From: Bradyrhizobium sp. U87765 SZCCT0048
GTDB lineage: Bacteria; Pseudomonadota; Alphaproteobacteria; Rhizobiales; Xanthobacteraceae
Assembly: GCF_018131225.1 (NCBI RefSeq)
Contig: NZ_JAFCMM010000002.1
Span: forward strand, 868,001-932,000
DNA: 64,000 nucleotides
Direction: 5' to 3'
Part shown: positions 61,595-64,000 of the stretch, one piece after another
Position numbering within the stretch: position 1 is the stretch's first letter
How the letters are laid out: each line of letters starts with the position of its first letter
Notes under the pieces: generated by a model
Seen by the model: only the letters and a program-made list of their open reading frames with translations
What the model was told of the DNA's origin: nothing
Databases searched by the model: none
Program-made: the position numbers and the translations under genes

Positions 61595-63049
61595 ATGTCG
61601 TATTTCGTATGGTCGCTGCCACTGCTCGCGGTCGCGCTGTGCATGGCATCCGGCCGCGTGAACGCGATGCTGGCCGGACTGTGCGGCGGCCTGATCGCCG
61701 CTGCGGTCGCGCTGTGGGGCGCACCGTTGGCGATGACGGCGTCCGGCCTCGTCGTCGCCATCGGCAAGGGTTTGTGGCTGGCGTGGCTGGTGATCGCGGT
61801 CATCCTGTCCGGCTTGTTCTTTCGCGAGATCGTTTCCGCCGGCGGGCCGAAAATCTCCGACGCACAGCCATCCGGCGATCTCCAGACGCGCCGCCGCGTC
61901 TTCTTCGCGTGCTTCCTGATCGGCCCGTTCGCGGAAGCCGCCACGGGCTTCGGCGTCGGTCAGGTCACCACCGTCGCCATGCTGCAATCGATCGGCCTGC
62001 CCGCGCTCGATGTCGTCCTGCTCGGCCTGTTCAGCCAGGTGCTGGTATCGTGGGGCGCGATGGCCAACGGCACCGTCGTCGGCGCGGCATTCGCCGGGCT
62101 GCCAGCCCGCGACCTCGGCATCCACAGTGCCATGCTGAGCGCGCCGCTGCTTCTGGTCTGGCTCGTGCTGTTCTGGCGCATGACTGCACGCGCGGGGCTG
62201 ACCAATTCCGTTCGCAACTCCGCGACGGAATTGGCGACCCTTGTCATCGCCGTCGGCCTGCTGCTGCTGGCCAATGCACAGTTCGGCCCGGAGATCGCCG
62301 GCATGGCGGCCCTGGCTCCGCTGATTCTGCTGCAGTTCTGGCGCAACGAGCGCCCCGACGCGGCGCGCTGGCGCGCGATGCTGCAGATCGGCCTTCCGTA
62401 CGCCATTCTGATCGCTGGCCTCGCCGCCAGCCGCGGCATTCCACTGCTCAACGAGTGGCTGCGAGCCGCGGGAACGCTCCGCCCGTTCGCCGCAGTTCCG
62501 GCGTGGTCGCCTTTCCTGCATCCGGGCTCGTGGCTGGCTGCCGTCGGAATTGCGACGGCGCTGCTGACCGGCCGCCTGCGCGACGTCCCGCATGCCATGC
62601 GCATGGCCCTTGTCCGGGGACGGAGCTCGGTCACGACGATCGCGATCTACATGGTCGTCGCCCAGATCATGTCGGATGCCGGCATGGCGGCGGCGCTCGC
62701 CGCCGGTCTCGGCGCCGCGCTCGGCCCATTCGCCGTGGTCGCGACGCCCTGGCTCGCGGGGGCTTTCGGCTTCCTGACGGGAAGTAGCAACGCCTCGAAC
62801 GGACTGCTGATGGCGTCCCAGGTCAACCTGTCGACCTCAACGCCGGTCCCTGCGATCTGGATCGCCGCCCTGCAGAACAGCGCCGCCGCCGCGCTGACCA
62901 TGCTGTCGCCGGCCCGGATCGCCATGGGGTGCGCGCTGGTGAAGCAGAAGGAACTGGAGGCGCAGGTCTACCGCAACAGCTGGGGCCTCGGCGCCGCGCC
63001 GCTCATCGCCCTGTCGGCGCTGGCGGCCGCGTGGGTACTGCTCGCCTGA
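61595..63049 (+). CDS. L-lactate permease family transporter
   Basis: 484-residue membrane protein with about 12-13 hydrophobic segments. FLIGPFAEAATGFGVGQVTTVAML near residue 110 and GSSNASNGLLMASQVNLSTSTPVPAIWIAALQNSAAAALTMLSPARIAM near the end match LctP/GlcA-type transporters (TC 2.A.14). The ATG at 61595 has no strong binding site; a GTG six bases upstream is possible. It follows the FAD protein by 141 bases on the same strand and may move the product or a hydroxy acid precursor. Confidence 0.9.
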   Translation: MSYFVWSLPLLAVALCMASGRVNAMLAGLCGGLIAAAVALWGAPLAMTASGLVVAIGKGLWLAWLVIAVILSGLFFREIVSAGGPKISDAQPSGDLQTRRRVFFACFLIGPFAEAATGFGVGQVTTVAMLQSIGLPALDVVLLGLFSQVLVSWGAMANGTVVGAAFAGLPARDLGIHSAMLSAPLLLVWLVLFWRMTARAGLTNSVRNSATELATLVIAVGLLLLANAQFGPEIAGMAALAPLILLQFWRNERPDAARWRAMLQIGLPYAILIAGLAASRGIPLLNEWLRAAGTLRPFAAVPAWSPFLHPGSWLAAVGIATALLTGRLRDVPHAMRMALVRGRSSVTTIAIYMVVAQIMSDAGMAAALAAGLGAALGPFAVVATPWLAGAFGFLTGSSNASNGLLMASQVNLSTSTPVPAIWIAALQNSAAAALTMLSPARIAMGCALVKQKELEAQVYRNSWGLGAAPLIALSALAAAWVLLA

Positions 63050-63177
63050 TCCGCGGTCGGCGCACGGTCAGCACTGAAAATCTTGACACTTCCCGCGCCC
63101 AGACCGGGGCACCTTGATGAGGCGCAGCTCCGGGCCAACGCTGTCAGCTGCCCTCTCACCCCGAGCATGAGGAGTTC

Positions 63178-63327
63178 ATGCGCCTGCTGCAGACCACGCC
63201 GGAATTCGACGAACCGCGCCTGCTGCCAGGTGCGAGCCTTGTGACCATGCGCGGGGCACTGCCGTTCGGCAGGCGAGGCGGCATAGCGCGTGCTGCGGCG
63301 TTCATGACACGGCGACAACGAGGCTGA
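63178..63327 (+). CDS. Possible small protein, 49 residues, unknown
   Basis: ATG at 63178 is preceded by GAGGAG about 5 bases away. The frame reads MRLLQTTPEFDEPRLLPGA and later an Arg/Gly/Ala-rich basic half ending TRRQRG. It lies in the 389-base gap between the permease and the last gene, with high third-position G/C as in true genes here. No known domain. Could be a real small basic protein or a chance frame. Confidence 0.35.
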   Translation: MRLLQTTPEFDEPRLLPGASLVTMRGALPFGRRGGIARAAAFMTRRQRG

Positions 63328-63438
63328 ATTCCAATCTTCAGGTGTTTCAACGCGGTTTGTTAACCGTACGCGCGGCGCCCGCCCATGTTTCCGCTCGCCA
63401 TTAAGTGTTGAAACAGCATGCTCCAGTAGCAAGCCGTC

Positions 63439-64000
63439 ATGACTGCGGACACGAGACAATACAGCCTTCCGCGCTGGCGTTTGACGCGCTGGCTGGCGGA
63501 GTGCGGACAGGGCGTTCCCGAGGACATCCGGATCGCCCTCGTCGGCAATCTGTTCGGCTCGCTGTCGGTCTTCACGGGCGGCACGCTCAACACGCTGGCT
63601 GTCGCCGCGGTCATCGCCATTCATTCGCCGACGGTGCCACTGATCACCTGGCTCGTCCTCGAGCTCACGATCTGCACGACCCGACTGGTGGTGCTGATCA
63701 TCGCGCGCCGCCGGGCGCTCGCCCACCGCCCGACCCCCACCGACCTCAACATTCTGCTGTCCGCGGCCTGGAGCGCCGGGGTCGGTTACGGCGTCGTCGC
63801 CAGCCTCGCCTCCGGCGACTGGGTGGTGGCGACCCTCGCCTGCCTGTCCGCGGGCGCCATGGTCGGCGGCATCTGCTTCCGCAACTTCAGCGCCCCTCGT
63901 CTGTCAGCCACCATGATCGTGCTGAGCATGGGGCCGGCGCTGCCCGGCGCGCTCATCGCCGGCGAACCGCTGATGCTGATCGTCGCGCTGCAGATCCCGC
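63439..64000 (+). CDS. Multi-TM membrane protein N-terminus, 3' end cut by window edge (possibly a GGDEF protein)
   Basis: 187 residues visible from MTADTRQYSLPRWRLTRWLAE. Five or so hydrophobic segments follow a short cytosolic start (ALVGNLFGSLSVFTGGTLNTLAVAAVIAI, VLLITWLVLELTICTTR-like, LASGDWVVATLACLSAGAMVGGICF). This layout resembles the membrane part of GGDEF/EAL proteins of Bradyrhizobium relatives, but no catalytic domain is inside the window, so the function is open. No ribosome binding site stands out. Confidence 0.65.
   Translation, partial: MTADTRQYSLPRWRLTRWLAECGQGVPEDIRIALVGNLFGSLSVFTGGTLNTLAVAAVIAIHSPTVPLITWLVLELTICTTRLVVLIIARRRALAHRPTPTDLNILLSAAWSAGVGYGVVASLASGDWVVATLACLSAGAMVGGICFRNFSAPRLSATMIVLSMGPALPGALIAGEPLMLIVALQIP

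Noticed and set aside
1..64000. Search for CRISPR arrays, insertion sequences, integrases, tRNA and rRNA genes
   Set aside because: No regularly spaced repeats, transposase or integrase motifs, or cloverleaf-type sequences were seen by reading; a covariance-model scan would be needed to exclude small RNAs.

Overview
The window is a high-GC bacterial chromosome segment with densely packed operons, many start/stop overlaps and no rRNA, tRNA, CRISPR or insertion sequence that I could see. The gene set (several Liv-type ABC transporters, Ohr/OhrR, a Kup K+ transporter, a complete C-P lyase cluster with the rhizobial DUF1045 and hexapeptide accessory genes, PrkA-YeaH-SpoVR, acetoacetate decarboxylase next to a patatin, multi-TM GGDEF proteins) suggests an alphaproteobacterium, most likely of the Bradyrhizobium/Rhodopseudomonas/Afipia group (Nitrobacteraceae). 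That placement is an inference from gene content and style, not from a marker gene.

Layout. 0-5.4 kb: a minus-strand transporter operon (DUF1445 hydro-lyase, livK, hairpin, livH, livM, livG, livF cut by the left edge) with a divergent LysR regulator. 6.4-8.6 kb: an SLC1/DctA-type symporter followed by an orphan amino-acid-type binding protein. 8.8-11 kb: divergent ohrR/ohr, then a medium-chain reductase. 11.2-16 kb: kup and two tandem GGDEF diguanylate cyclases of identical architecture. 16-19.1 kb: nitronate monooxygenase, acetoacetate decarboxylase and a divergent patatin.

19.1-33.6 kb is a phosphonate utilisation island in four transcription units: phnGHIJKLMN plus a PPOX flavoprotein (minus), phnF (plus), phnC-D-E1-E2 (minus), and a hexapeptide acyltransferase, a second phnM and DUF1045 (plus). 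Pho-box-like sites precede phnG, phnC and the accessory unit. A perfect 11-bp-arm inverted repeat in front of phnG is the probable PhnF operator. An intrinsic terminator separates phnD from phnE1.

33.6-47.8 kb is a catabolic island, almost all on the minus strand. It holds an ACAD-fold flavin monooxygenase with a flavin reductase, an extradiol (VOC) dioxygenase, a semialdehyde dehydrogenase, two RidA-family proteins, a cyclase-family hydrolase, a YtcJ-type amidohydrolase, a second Liv transporter with a LivM-LivG fusion, and two related Crp/Fnr regulators. Together they fit uptake and meta-cleavage of an aromatic, perhaps amino-substituted, compound; the substrate is unknown.

48-56.4 kb: arginase, the PrkA-YeaH-SpoVR stress operon, and recQ. 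56.9-63 kb holds the most unusual locus: a carrier-protein domain fused to a citrate synthase, a free-standing amino-acid-type adenylation enzyme and an FAD/NAD(P) oxidoreductase in one overlapping operon, followed by an L-lactate-permease-family transporter. This looks like a small undescribed carrier-protein-dependent biosynthetic pathway. The window ends inside the membrane part of an unidentified, possibly GGDEF-type, protein.
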